Shown here: piece after piece, positions 24,392 to 35,700 of the stretch
How the letters are laid out: each line of letters opens with the position of its first letter
Numbering within the stretch: position 1 is the first letter of the stretch
From: Fragilariopsis cylindrus CCMP1102
Taxonomy: Eukaryota; Bacillariophyta; Bacillariophyceae; Bacillariales; Bacillariaceae
Assembly: GCA_900095095.1 (NCBI GenBank)
Contig: FMBT01000307.1
Span: 62,001-126,000 of the forward strand
Length of the DNA: 64,000 nucleotides
Direction of reading: 5' to 3'
Notes under the pieces: model-generated
Told to the model about the DNA's origin: nothing
The model's database searches: none
The model's input: only the letters and a program-made list of their open reading frames with translations
Translations under genes and position numbers: made by a program

Positions 24392-25753
24392 ATGAGTAGT
24401 GAAATGGCATCAGAAGAGGAGAATGGCTGGATAGCAGCAGCGACAGCCTACGACGATGGTAAAGGGTTACTCCTGGAAGAAACTGATCCTGACGATGAAG
24501 AAACCATGAACGAGGTCTACGCCGCCTTGAAGGTCAGCAATATTGGAGCAAAGACAAGGCTCAACCGGTTCGTTCGACGTCTTCGACAGCAGCCGGTTCT
24601 GCCACCAGTACAGGAGCAGCAGCCACAATTGTCACAATTGTCCGAAACAGCTATAGCTGGTCTTACGCTTATGGCGGAAGAAGCTATGGCAAAAAAGAGA
24701 ACCATTGTACTTTCGGAGGTGTCAATGACAACAAAGGATGACTTGATGGACATGCTGGGTTCGCCGGAGGAAACCGCCGTATGGCCGAACAAACCTGATC
24801 TTTCAAAGTACATCGAGGGATATTCGTGGCTGGGAAGTGACGAAGATAGTAGCCAAAATCGAACCGCATATATGGCTTACCTCAAAGATCTAATACAATT
24901 GCCAGAACGTTACGCTTTGGCGGATATGCAGCCAAAAAGGCGATTACTGACAGTAGAACTGTTCAGGGAAACGACGGAGAGTCGAAAAGTAAGCGGAACT
25001 ACCGATGTCGCAATTACCAGATCAGCAAACGTTGGCGGCGATACAGTTCGGCACAACATCCAGACTTTGTTTGAATTAAAGAAAGTCGATAATATGAGCA
25101 AGAAGGACCACACCCCGCAGACGGTTCTTGAGCACTTTGCGGCGTCGTATTTAAATCCCGGCCATCCTGTTGTATCGGTGTTGACAGATTTGAACGGAAG
25201 GTGGACTTTCTTTTGGTTTGCAAAACGGGAATATGATTCAAAAATGGCTCTGTACAGGCTCCCGCTCAATGGTGCAAAAAGCGTAGTAGAAGCAAAATAC
25301 CTTCTGGATAGCCTCTATGATGATAGTTCACCTCGAGACAAACTCCCAACCACTTTTGCCGATCGACAATCTTATGAAGCCTTTGCGCAGATTGTCGTTC
25401 AGAACAAGAGGCAGCGGAGGGGGTTTGGTCGCGATGACGGCAACTCGCCAGACCAAGATACAAAGCCGTCATCATCAGATGGCGCGGACAGGCATTCAAA
25501 TCCTGGTACTGGTGGCGGTTTCTCCTCGACAAGCAGGGGCAGAGGAAACCAGACCGATCAAGGCACTTCTGGTGGGGGTGGCGAGGTTCCAATGAACATG
25601 GCGAGTACCCTTAGTCTATTTGCACCTCCCGCCTACAGAGACGTTGCCAACGAGCTGGACCTACTGGATTTTGTGGACGTAGATGAACAATACGAAATTG
25701 TTCGTTCGTTCGCGGAAAAACACATAGTCCCTTATATGAGACCGGTCGAATGA
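24392..25753 (+). CDS. PD-(D/E)XK nuclease-like protein of CRN (Crinkler) effector type
   Basis: The central part looks like a restriction-endonuclease fold. TTDVAIT (about residue 204) and FELKKV (about 227) give the D...E-x-K signature, followed by TVLEHFAASY, PVVSVLTDLNGRWTFFWFAK and a Leu-rich helix. This order is typical of REase-type C-terminal domains of Crinkler and CR-class proteins in stramenopiles, which also occur near transposons. No Crinkler N-terminal header is seen. The start is a helical acidic region (AYDDGKGLLLEETDPDDEE), and the C-terminal third is Gly/Ser-rich. The protein is 453 residues from the first ATG. Codons here are visibly GC-richer than in neighbouring genes. 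Whether it acts in host DNA processing, in conflict or as a domesticated transposon protein is open. Confidence 0.55.
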   Translation: MSSEMASEEENGWIAAATAYDDGKGLLLEETDPDDEETMNEVYAALKVSNIGAKTRLNRFVRRLRQQPVLPPVQEQQPQLSQLSETAIAGLTLMAEEAMAKKRTIVLSEVSMTTKDDLMDMLGSPEETAVWPNKPDLSKYIEGYSWLGSDEDSSQNRTAYMAYLKDLIQLPERYALADMQPKRRLLTVELFRETTESRKVSGTTDVAITRSANVGGDTVRHNIQTLFELKKVDNMSKKDHTPQTVLEHFAASYLNPGHPVVSVLTDLNGRWTFFWFAKREYDSKMALYRLPLNGAKSVVEAKYLLDSLYDDSSPRDKLPTTFADRQSYEAFAQIVVQNKRQRRGFGRDDGNSPDQDTKPSSSDGADRHSNPGTGGGFSSTSRGRGNQTDQGTSGGGGEVPMNMASTLSLFAPPAYRDVANELDLLDFVDVDEQYEIVRSFAEKHIVPYMRPVE

Positions 25754-25995
25754 AAGACGATAGCTGGGCGTATAATCCTGCAGCTGAGCGTCTATCACCA
25801 TTTGCAGACAATGGTGCCTCCAAGCATACGGTGGCTGACACTGAGTGAACGGTTCTTCAGGATTATTCGGCATGACTACCTTATCAAGAGAGCTAGCACG
25901 CGCGAACGCCAATCGGAAAATGTCCCAGCTTCGGATAAATATGGAATATTCGTATAAAACATTTCATTTTGAGACCGCAAACAACACGCCTTGCT

Positions 25996-26480
25996 TCAAG
26001 GCATGCAGCCGTCGGTGCCCTTCTTGCTCTTGGAGATATCGATCTTTCCGTTCGTCACGCTGCCGTTGTTTTTGAACGCAAATTCAACCACAGCATTGAA
26101 CTTTGATCTCAGAGCGGATACCTCCTCAACAGCTTGATGCATTTAGTCATCGGATGTATGCTGGTCTTCGAGTCTTGATAGCACAGATCTCTGAGCATGG
26201 TCAGGTGCTTGATAGTGTCGTTACTGGATCTAGTCACTTCCAACGAGTCCTTTGTTTCCAATTTGTTGGTGATCGTGTCGTCGACTTGTCCTAGAATGGT
26301 TCTGAACATTGCCCGGAACTCGTTAATCCAAACTATGCAAACACCTGCTGCGAACTTGTACGCAACTGCGACGACTTGGCTAACACAGATCCAGGTTGTG
26401 CTGGCACTGGTCAAACTGTTCCGATTTTCCAATTTTGTTGCTCAGCGGGGACTCGTCTACGATGAAGATGGTGAACAGGT
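25996..26480 (-). pseudogene. Coding-like remnant, not recognised
   Basis: The minus strand shows stretches that look coding, such as NDLLFTIFIVDE-like sequence near 26470, QVDDTITNKLETKDSLEV near 26270 and FKNNGSVTNGKIDISKSKKG ending at a stop at 25996. They lie in different frames, so the gene appears broken. I do not recognise a family. It shares the high GC of the nuclease gene next to it and probably belongs to the same insertion. Confidence 0.35.
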
Positions 26481-26642
26481 CATTGCTCCCTGAGAGCGGT
26501 AACGGTGGACCTAGGCGACAACGCGCAAGAAAAGAACTACGACAGACGAATCATCACGAACTATCACGGACAGACAAACCGGGATTTAATTAAATTAAAT
26601 TTTACCATTACTAGTATCGTACTGGTACTTCGTATATTATTA

Positions 26643-27470
26643 TCAAGAATGTTGTTCTGTCTTTTTCAACAATCGCTCACGGATTCTTTCGCACAGCTGA
26701 TGGCATTGGGCTTCATGCGAATCCTCTTGGAGCAACCACGGAATCAGCGTCGATACCTCGATCAACATGCATCTCAGGTGACTCTTGTAGGGCTCTTGAG
26801 CAAGCGAGACCATTTCTTCCGTTATGAAATCCTGCCATTCTTTATCGTTGCTGCTCATTTGCTCTGCCACCTTGGCTTGGACCTGGATTCGTGTGGAAAT
26901 CTTCATCTGGAGGCGCAGTATTTCGGTTTGCAAATTCCTTATCCACACCTGGGCAACCGGCCATATGCTGCCTTCTCCCGACGCCATCAATAGGCGATCG
27001 ATCAGAGATTTATCAATCTGCCGGTTATTGTTGTCAGAGGACAGGGACAATTGTTTGTTTTTTAGCTGGTGCAGCAGCTCTTCCAGCGGTCGAAGGTCTA
27101 CAGAATTGGATGGCTTCTCCCCAAGACTTGCGTCGGGACCCCCTTCTTTTACTTGCTTCATAGTAGTAGTAGTAGTAGTAGTATCCTTGTTGCCGTCTTC
27201 GCCATGGGGAAGAATATTTGCAAAACACCGGAGGTAGGTGGATTGGGTGTCGTAATCCTCGGGGTTTGCTATGCCAACTATTTTTATGGGTTGGCTCACA
27301 ACATGGTTGCACACGAGCTGGAATTTCCCGTTCGATTGATCGGCAACGTCCTTGACGTTCACAATCTCATAGATCCACCCAAACGCCGCCAAGGTTCCTT
27401 GTCTATACGGATGCGAAAAAGGTACTACGAACCGTCTGGATCCATCGGTCGACGAGAGCAAATCGATCAT
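26643..27470 (-). CDS. LON-domain (ATP-dependent protease La N-terminal) protein, N-terminus missing or on another exon
   Basis: The first half reads like a LON substrate-binding domain: MIDLLSS...RRFVVPFSHP, then GWIYEIVNVKDVADQSNGKF and a short beta strand series ending KIVGIANPEDYDTQSTYL. A Thr/Lys linker follows, then a helical C-terminal half (LLHQLKNKQLSLSSDNNN, WQDFITEEMVSLAQEPY). No AAA+ or peptidase domain is present, so it resembles stand-alone LON-domain proteins. The usual opening strand and the 'LPLHIFEPRY' loop should lie before residue 1. They are not in the adjoining sequence in any frame I checked, so the gene is truncated or has an unseen upstream exon. An acceptor-like AG before LNNRMIDLL at about 27483 would fit an exon boundary. 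Confidence 0.5.
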   Translation of the reverse strand: MIDLLSSTDGSRRFVVPFSHPYRQGTLAAFGWIYEIVNVKDVADQSNGKFQLVCNHVVSQPIKIVGIANPEDYDTQSTYLRCFANILPHGEDGNKDTTTTTTTMKQVKEGGPDASLGEKPSNSVDLRPLEELLHQLKNKQLSLSSDNNNRQIDKSLIDRLLMASGEGSIWPVAQVWIRNLQTEILRLQMKISTRIQVQAKVAEQMSSNDKEWQDFITEEMVSLAQEPYKSHLRCMLIEVSTLIPWLLQEDSHEAQCHQLCERIRERLLKKTEQHS

Positions 27471-27763
27471 TCGATTATTCAGCTATTTATCTGCATACCA
27501 ACAGCTACGATACAATTAATAAGTTGCTCAGTGAGCTCCATACTGAGCGTCTAGAGCGGTAATGTCAGGAAGAATTCCAAGTAGAAGTGGTATCGGTGGT
27601 CCCCTCCGTCGCTGATTCTAGTGATGGTGTCAACATCGATAGCTCGTTATTATCATCTTCCGCAACTAATACTGAGAAGAAGATGAAGAAGACAGGGGAG
27701 GAAACATGTGCTTACGACATGCTATCCGTGAGTAAAGCTTCATAGGTAAAATGTGCAGCTGCT

Positions 27764-28463
27764 ATGGGTAGTAACGGCCAAGATAAAGACGATAAGATAT
27801 ACCCACAACGAATGTTTCTTGATGTACAACATGGAGAGATGATGCGTCCAATATTAGATGGATGTATTTCTGATGTAAATGATCATCTTCGTAGTACTAG
27901 TGGCGATGGTCATAGTGAAGAACAATACCAACAACAAGCATTACTAGCTTGGATTAAGGCTCTTGTTTTGACGAATTGATAGTGGGAGAATCACAAATTT
28001 TACAATTTAAGCCATCAAACAATGCTACTAATAGCAGCAACAGCAGCACTAACAGTAGTCGCATGTGTATGCATGTAGATTGTCCCGGTACCTGTTGGGT
28101 TGCTATTGCATCCCTAGGTTCCACGGGGATTTATTTATCTGATAGTTCAATATATTGTCATCGTACATATCTACCATCACAACTAATGAAACATCAAGGG
28201 TCACATATCAGACAAAATGTTTATCAAAAGGCGGTTTCGGTTCGAATGCACCACATTACAAAAAAAATTGGCATACAGTTGATTGTCAATCCTGTACATC
28301 TACTTCAATTCAACCCGGTGATTGTTTATTATTCTTTGGTCATCTCTGTTCATTGGTTGCACACGGAAGTATAGGAGTGATCCCAAATGAATGTCCGGAT
28401 CATTTACCGGATTGGTGTAAAAATTGTCGTATATCATGTCAATACCGTTTAACAGATAGATAA
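27764..28463 (+). CDS. Probable AlkB-like 2OG-Fe(II) oxygenase (frame broken)
   Basis: Three consecutive segments in different frames make one collinear protein of about 233 residues. The order of motifs fits the 2-oxoglutarate/Fe(II) fold: LLAWIKAL, FDELIVGESQILQFKPSN, then MHVDCPGTCWVAIASLGS (HxD metal pair), PGDCLLFFGHLCSLVAHGS (distal His) and RISCQYRL (2OG-binding Arg). Both frame changes (near 27970 and 28220-28270) go in the direction of one lost base. Extra Cys pairs (CQSC, CKNC) near the C-terminus could bind metal. Upstream, 27570-27750 reads as an acidic Ser/Glu peptide in the same frame but is cut by a TAG, so the true start may be earlier. The substrate is unknown and the family call is moderate. 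Confidence 0.5.
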
Positions 28464-29047
28464 AGATGAATTTTGTAAGTCACTTCTTCCACTCTAAAAA
28501 ATATATCGAGAATGAAGATACTGTGACATGTCATAAGTTAAGCGTTGAGGAAGATGGGGAAGTAAGGAGGCGAGGGGAGCACGTTACACTACTGACGGAA
28601 AAAGCATACAAACAACAATAAAATTACATGAAACGAAACAATAGAAATACACCTGGGGAATGATTTTTTTATGGTGGCTATGTAATCCTAATTATGTAAT
28701 TGGGAAGAATATTGTATTGAATAAGAACTAAAGTATTTCACTACAATTTTTACATATAAGCTCTTACCCGAATCGTGTAGATTAAATTAGCATACTGGTA
28801 ATATAGTATTCCAATTGATGGCAAAAAAGAGAATATTATGCTCTGATAAGGTAGCTATATAGTATAGTTAATCAGATACATCGTTTCGATTGTTATTATT
28901 ATAACGACATCATAGATTACTAAAGTGTTCGTACTAGGTGATAGTATAACTAATCCACCAGCTTCGTATTCTCGATCTCTGTTCTTTCTTGGACAAACAA
29001 CATACGATATGCAGTTGTACCCTTAAAGGATTGTTTAATATTCACTC
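28464..29047. other. 3'-3' intergenic stretch
   Basis: It is AT-rich and without a supported gene. It carries the right copy of the 19-bp direct repeat, listed separately. Confidence 0.35.
28575..28593 (+). repeat. Right copy of 19-bp direct repeat bounding the GC-rich island
   Basis: This is identical and in the same orientation as 24067-24085. Confidence 0.85.
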
Positions 29048-30307
29048 TCAAACCAGTATATTCGAAAGAAGAATAAGCAATAGTGCAGAAACGGTGGACA
29101 AAAGTCTTGAATATTGTATAGTATGGCTCCTGCTAACGATGGCAGTAACATCATCTTCTGATGATGATGATGTGATCGAGGCAGGATCATTCGCATTCGG
29201 TACAACGAGTAGGTTTCCACCAACATCTCCACTATTATTATTATCATTATTATCACCTGACCCATTATCATCAGTAATACTACTTGTTGATGCTGTTGTT
29301 GTTGTTGTTGGTACCACAAGAATTACTTTTCCATCTACAGATACAGATGTAATTTTAGGATCGGATAAACCAAAGTCTGATAATGTTTTTACCATCTCAT
29401 CTGTCGTCCAAAAACTAAAATATACCGCCAAAGTATAACTCATATTATCTTCTATTAGTAACACATTATTATCTGCAGCTGCAGTCGACTCTCCTTCTTC
29501 CACATAATAAGACATCGTCCCATCCAAGACAATTCTCATGGGAGTAAATTTAGTTGATTCTGAAGATCGTGTCGTTTCTAATTCTACTGACGATGATGAA
29601 TCTTCATCTCCATCGTCATCATCATCATCATCCTCATCACCTTTAGATGGAAGTAAAGATATTTTAAGATCAATCGATTCTAATGTAGAAGATGTAACAA
29701 CACGACTTGCAATTAAAAGATCTTTCACAAATTGTCGAAAGAATATATTCAAACCCTCTCGATTATTATTTCCATCATCCAGAAGTAATGCTGCAAAGGA
29801 GAAAATATCCTCCACAACTGTTGTAATGTCGATAGAAATTTCAGGTAGACGAACTTCTGATACCACTGGGGATGCAGTCGGAAGATTAGTTGGAGAATTT
29901 GTTGGTAGACGAGTTGGTAGACCAGTTGTTCTTGGACCCCGCGTTGGAGATCGAGTAGTTGGTCTTCGTGTTGGATTTTGTGTTGGTGACTTCGATGGTT
30001 GCATACTAGGAGATTCAGTATCCACATCATTTTTATCTCCGCCGCCGCCGCCGCCGCCGCCATTATTATTTTGCTTATTATTGTCTTCATTTTGCTTATT
30101 CTTGTCTTCATTTTGCTTATTGTTGTCATCTTCTTTATCCTCCTGGTCTTCTTTATCCTCGCCGCCCTGGGCATATACTAATCCTCCTGATGCTATCATT
30201 GTTGTCTTCCTTCCAGTAGTAAAAGAATATTGAAAGAAATCTCCCGAAAGCAGCATACTGATAATCAGGAGACGAAATATAGTAATAGAATGTTGTGACG
30301 GCATCAT
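29048..30307 (-). CDS. Secreted Pro-Thr-Ser-repeat surface protein, probably GPI-anchored
   Basis: The protein is 419 residues. It starts with a signal peptide (IFRLLIISMLLSG), then an acidic Glu/Asp/Lys/Asn stretch with repeated NKQNED, a Gly run, and a PT-rich stalk with about eight S/T-P-T units (SPTQNPTRRPTTRSPTRG). Such stalks are common in diatom cell-wall and surface proteins. A globular part of about 180 residues follows (PEISIDITTVVEDIFSFAAL, NIFFRQFVKDLLIASRVV, MRIVLDGTMSYYVEEG). The C-terminus is a Ser-rich region and a hydrophobic end (LLSTVSALLLILLSNILV) with no charged tail, as in GPI-anchor signals. The function of the globular part is unknown. No frame changes were seen. Confidence 0.7.
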   Translation of the reverse strand: MMPSQHSITIFRLLIISMLLSGDFFQYSFTTGRKTTMIASGGLVYAQGGEDKEDQEDKEDDNNKQNEDKNKQNEDNNKQNNNGGGGGGGGDKNDVDTESPSMQPSKSPTQNPTRRPTTRSPTRGPRTTGLPTRLPTNSPTNLPTASPVVSEVRLPEISIDITTVVEDIFSFAALLLDDGNNNREGLNIFFRQFVKDLLIASRVVTSSTLESIDLKISLLPSKGDEDDDDDDDGDEDSSSSVELETTRSSESTKFTPMRIVLDGTMSYYVEEGESTAAADNNVLLIEDNMSYTLAVYFSFWTTDEMVKTLSDFGLSDPKITSVSVDGKVILVVPTTTTTASTSSITDDNGSGDNNDNNNSGDVGGNLLVVPNANDPASITSSSSEDDVTAIVSRSHTIQYSRLLSTVSALLLILLSNILV

Positions 30308-31584
30308 CTTTGCAAGAATAGTCGAGTCAAGTCAAGCTAGCTTACTACTTATTCTAATTCACGATTATTTCAAAAGAAGAGGGATTCTTGTATTCGATAT
30401 TATGATTACTATTCGTTTGCGTTTGAGATTGAATTTGATGTGTTTGAACTGCTACAAGTACTACTACTAGCTAGCTAGCTTCCGTCGGAGTATGGTTAAT
30501 TAATGTTACAACCTTACTTTTATCCAACACGCATTGCAATTCATCGCAACAGCTATCGATCGGTTCCGTATTTTTTGTCGTGCTGAACGAAATTTTCGGC
30601 CGTGCTTTTGTGAATGAATCGATCGATAGCGTTAAATAAATGAGCGCGCCAGAATTTTATCATGCGGAAATTGTATGTGTGTGCTGATGATGAATGGTTT
30701 ATCATCAGCCCCTAACGGATTACTTACATGAACTTTACGAGTCAAGTATGAGAGAGAAGGCATGTTTTCAAAAAAACATTGTGGTACTACAGTAGCTAAC
30801 TATTGAATACTGGTCCTGTGTACAATTGAAGTTGGAAATTAGTGTACAATTGTATTGCCTGTGGGTGAGAGTGCTTAACATGAATGAGTGTTGGTAAACT
30901 CACAACAATCAGCAATCTAAAAAGTGGGTCCATCATGGTGTGAGTGAATGGTTGCTAACAGCATAGTAACACTCAACCCACTCTTATTTTCTTGCTTGTC
31001 ATCCTGTGTCTCTAAGACAAGATAGATACATCCTTATCTTTGCTGGTGCTAAAATTAAGATAATGATTTAGCTGTAAAGCAACTTTGCATTATGAGATGG
31101 AGTGAGAACAAGAGAGACAGACAAAATCCAGAAACCAACAACTGCTATCATCATCAAACACATTTTCTCTTGGTTGATATATTATTTGTATAGGAATGAA
31201 TTCATTCAGCTAGTTTGCATTTTTTTAATGAAATAATGGTCATCTTTTAGGTCTAACTAGTAGCTAGCTACTGTACTTTGAGTACAGTAGCTATCTACTT
31301 TCAACTAGACTTGATTGAAAAGTAAAGCACAGAAAAGAAAAAAAATCAATCATCAATTATGCAGTAAGTGGTAAAGAGGAGCCTGTCCGCGACACGAGCG
31401 TGTATTTGTGACAGCCGCACAAACCCACAGTAAAATCCATCAAACAAGCCATCGAAATCATCTGACAGAAATCCGACAAATCGTCAAATATTGAAACAAT
31501 CATAAATCAAAATTAGAAAAAGCGTACTTTTAATTTACTGTACGGTACTATCATGACGAAAGTATGACGGAAGTATTACGCGAT

Positions 31585-31609
31585 AGCTAGCTAGCTAGCT
31601 AGCTAGCTA
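31585..31609. repeat. (AGCT)n tetranucleotide repeat
   Basis: Six AGCT units in tandem form a perfect self-complementary tract. A shorter CTAGCTAGCT tract lies near 30470. Confidence 0.9.
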
Positions 31610-32094
31610 TTCCAAAGCACTCTGACTATTAGTAGGGCAACCGTTGAAAGAATAGTGCTAGCGGGAATACTTTAACGATGATATATGGCAACAACTTGAC
31701 GATACGATGATTGATTAGATGGTAAGTTCAATCGATTGCATGAAAGAAGTGTATTTTATATTTTATCTTGGTTTTTTGTGAATGCATACAATGCAATGCA
31801 ATGTAATACAATACGGCTGTAAGTATTAGAGTCGCCTTCCTGAACTTTTCCTCTATGTCAGAGAAGGTGCTATCTTCAGCCAACAATATATATTAAGGGA
31901 ATCGGCGTGTGGATTGACATTTCATTTAGATTAATTTTTATTTGATTTGTTATATGAAAGCATTTTTCTATTCTGGATCTACTACATTTTTATTTATATT
32001 CAAAATTTTGAACATGTCAGAAACGTTATAAATCACAAACTCATCAATTTATTCTTTGTTGTTATTTTATTTATATATGTAGGATATGTAATAC

Positions 32095-32357
32095 TATCCT
32101 ATGAATCGATATCCGAGAGTCGGATCCTATGGATCGATATCTATGAGAGACACATCCTAAGAATCGACATCTATGAGATACGCATCCTATGAATTGAACC
32201 AATCGAATCGATATCTATGAGAGACGGCCCCTATGAATTGAATCAAGTGAATCGATATCAATGAGAGACGGCTCCTATGAATTGGACCAATTGAATCGAT
32301 ATCTATGAGAGACGGATTCTTTGAATTGAATCAAGTGAATCGATATCTTGAGAGATA
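32095..32357. repeat. Minisatellite with two interleaved unit lengths
   Basis: About seven units share the core ATCGATATCTATGAGAGACG. Units are either about 29 bp (ATCCTATG + core) or about 45 bp, where an extra GAATTGAATCAAGTG-type segment precedes the core. The long form alternates between CAAGTG and CAATTG/CAATCG variants, so a higher-order duplication is likely. Confidence 0.85.
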
Positions 32358-32759
32358 GATTGACATCAAATTTATAATAGAAAAGCATGCCAATATATAA
32401 TAATACAAATATCGAACAAAAAAATTTAGAAAGTAGTACACATTTCTTTGTGCTAGTGTATATCTAGTTGTTAGATTGATTCTATCTATATTAGATTGAA
32501 GATTAGTAGTAATAATTTTTTTCAATTCAGATTAAGTCTAAGTTATCATGACTAATTTTGACTTAAATATGAATACACATACTACAAAAACATAGCATAC
32601 CTATCATTGAATCATCAAAGTATGTCTGTTCCTATAACAAATGAAGACGACAGTCAAATTTCCCCCGATTGACACTAAATAACCATAGTTGATATGGCTC
32701 GCGTAAGTAAAGCTTGATATTTCACGACTTTTTTTCAGCAATATTTTTCTTTTTCATTT

Positions 32760-35700
32760 TTACCGGTATGGACTCCGCCGTCTAGCACCTTCGCCATTCT
32801 TACTTGGTGCAATGAGCGGTGGCGACTGATACATAGAACCTCCGTCGTATCTTTCATCACGGTGTAGGATACCTGCCGCCGGTACCGGTGTGGATGGATT
32901 ATTATTCCCATCATTAGCATTGTTCAGATTATTTCTGGGAGGAGGCGATCCTAATTGACTACCCGGCGAAAAGAATGTCCACCACCATTACTTCCGTTTT
33001 GTAAATGGTTGTTTGTAGTTGAGAGGGATGGTGATCGTCCATATGCTGTTATATCAGCAGTCCGTTGTACTGGAGCTGGTTGTCTTGCTTCGGGATGCGT
33101 CGCTAACACCATTTCATCATTGATGGATCCATAATTTCCGTAGTCGTAATTGTATAGGCTTTAGGATTGAAGATAGATGTCCACATCCATCTCAAAAAAT
33201 ATACGGATCCGATAAGGATGAAAGCGAAGATCAACAGGGGAACTAGCTCTGCCGGGAAAGTATCTTCAAGCCAAAATAAAAGTGCATAAACTTGGCTTTC
33301 ATCGCTGAGTTTACGACAGTTTGCAGACATGTTCTTGCAGTGTGGAGAGCAGGTAGCGGCATTGACAACGTCAGTCCCGGCACAAACGCAAGGAGAGCAA
33401 GCTGGACAAGATTTGGCATTAGAATCAGTAGGATTTTTACGAGACCGATTGTTCGACGCTCGATTTTCGGCATCCCATTTCTTTCTTTCTTCTCTAACGG
33501 CATTGTCTATAGCACGTTTCATTTTTCGTTGTTCTGTGATGATCACTTCCTCTCGAAGCTTCTTTTCCATCCCAGCCAAACTCACTTCTTCTACCATCAC
33601 ATCGCGATATACTGTCGCCGCCTGATTCCCCGCATCGTCTTTGACATCGTATGGTACCACCCAATGCGACCGAGATTTCTGGACCGGATCTCCTACAGTA
33701 ACACGGTCTGAAAGATCAACATCGCCCTTGTACGTACGGTCGATTGCGTTAACGCAATCAGACGGGTTGACATTGGGGTTTTCATATGTCGCACAAAGCT
33801 CAGCACCAGCCGTTGCACGGATCATTTCTTTGATATCTATTTCATACAATGATCGTTGATTCGATGAAAGTAATTCCTTTTCGTCGTCGTTTTGATTGTT
33901 CCTAGAGTACGGACTCATGACACCGTTCAATCCACCACATTCTGACACTCTAAATATCTTCGGATTAGGACCTTGTACGACAATCACGGGCTTTGACGTA
34001 TCGACACAGGAGGTTCCACCTTTATATGAAGTAGGCACCGGGTACGCAGAATCACTCTCGAATTTAGTCGACTTAAGAAATCCATCCCCAGTCGTTTGAA
34101 CCGGACACTGACATGTGTAGCTTCCGTCCGTGTTACGACATACGGCCCCAGCCGATGTATCACATTGCGGTATAAGCTGGGGACAGTTCTGTTGGAAATT
34201 TTTCAACTTACTCCCACGAATGGAGCATTCGTCAATATCTTCGATAATGACCTGGCGAGTAACCGTAACGTCCGGTGGGGTTGCCCATGGCATAGCCACC
34301 GTGTAATTGACTTGAAAACTTCCCACTTTCAAGTTACAGCCCTTTGGTAAAGGTTGACTGTAGGTTACTTTAAGATTGCGGAGGTAATCTTCGGCGTTTT
34401 CGTCCTCTATATTTACCATATGTTCACGATATTCGTCGCCCTGTTTCAATCTCAGAGTTTTGTCTCCCAAAGGATCGTTGAGCAATTTTAACTTGGGAGG
34501 GTTGACATCTACACATCCATATTTATCATGGCGGAAGTACCCTGGTTTACAGTCACAAACAGGTTTATCGCCTGTCGATGCCGAAACAGTACAAACCTCG
34601 TGCTTACCCTGGCACGTAGGAAATCCACTACATGCATCAACTCTTGGTTTATTACATCCACAGTAGTAGTTATTTTTCACTGTTAGTGCGGTTGGAGTTA
34701 CTCCATCAAACATAACCTTTGGTTGTGGTGGTGGATCAATTCCTGGTCGACAAGATTTCCCATTTCCCATAAGTCCTTCGGGACATTCACAGGTATATAA
34801 CTCTGTATTCGATGATGTCTTCGAATCTTTCTGATCATTGTTGTTGTTGATGTTGTTGGGAGATTCGGCACGGACACATTTTGCGGATTTAGCACAATCA
34901 TCATGGTTATCACTACACGGATCAACAGGACAGTGAAATTTTTCGCGGCATCGTTTCCCCTCTATTGAATGGGCTAGTGATGAACAGCACCCAATAGTTG
35001 ACGGTGATGATGGACATGATGTCTTGTCCAATGACGAAAATGAAACTTCCCATGGACTTCTATCGTCATTATTATTATTATTTAATAAACGTGGACAGGA
35101 ACATTCATACGATCCATCGGTATTTGTACAAATTGAAGGAGGAGGACAAACGTGTCTCATAGAATGACCCAATGGAAGTTTACATTCATTTGTATCTAAA
35201 ATGGTAAATGGAACATGAAAGCATTGCGATGTAACTTCTCGTCCATGTTCGTCCACCGTGGTTGTAGTTTCATTATTATTGTCCTTGCCATTGTCGTTTT
35301 TGTTCGCACCAGATAGTAATCGTGTAACGGTACATTCGATGATGTGCTCACCAACTCGACCATGTAATTCAGCACCCGACCAATTAACTTCTACATTTAA
35401 AACACCATCCAATACGCGATTGATTTTTTCTACCACCACAGGAAACTAAGTTTATTATATTAATAAGTGTGATGTATGATACGACCATTCAAACGAACAA
35501 ACAACAAGAAGAAGTGGTAACAGAAATTAATTAGGATAAGCAAAAAGGGAAAGACATAAAATTTTACGAACAATAAGAATAATATGATGAATTCAGATTC
35601 ATTAGAAAAAAAAGCAGATCAACGATTTTTTTTAAAATCAAATCAGCGATAAACAATAATATTAAAAAAAATAGGACAATAGTTGTGTTATTTACGTTAC

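Larger units (their letters stand above)
30308..32759. other. Gene-poor 2.4-kb stretch with repeats
   Basis: No gene is supported. It contains an AGCT tetranucleotide repeat and a minisatellite, both listed separately, and very AT-rich sequence from about 31900 to 32700. The plus-strand open frame at 31947-32192 is Ile/Tyr-rich and partly made of the minisatellite, so it is not called. Confidence 0.4.

Noticed and set aside
25845-26075. Plus-strand frame after the nuclease gene
   Set aside because: It overlaps better coding-like minus-strand sequence and shows no family motif.
29538-30233. Plus-strand 231-residue frame opposite the PT-repeat gene
   Set aside because: It is a shadow. The minus strand has signal peptide, stalk and GPI-type end in one frame.
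31947-32192. Plus-strand 81-residue frame
   Set aside because: No ATG-led domain, and half of it is the minisatellite.
32095-32357. CRISPR-like array
   Set aside because: Units are contiguous minisatellite copies without unique spacers, in a eukaryotic context.
30308-32759. Possible retroelement in the gene desert
   Set aside because: No reverse transcriptase, integrase or long terminal repeats could be seen.
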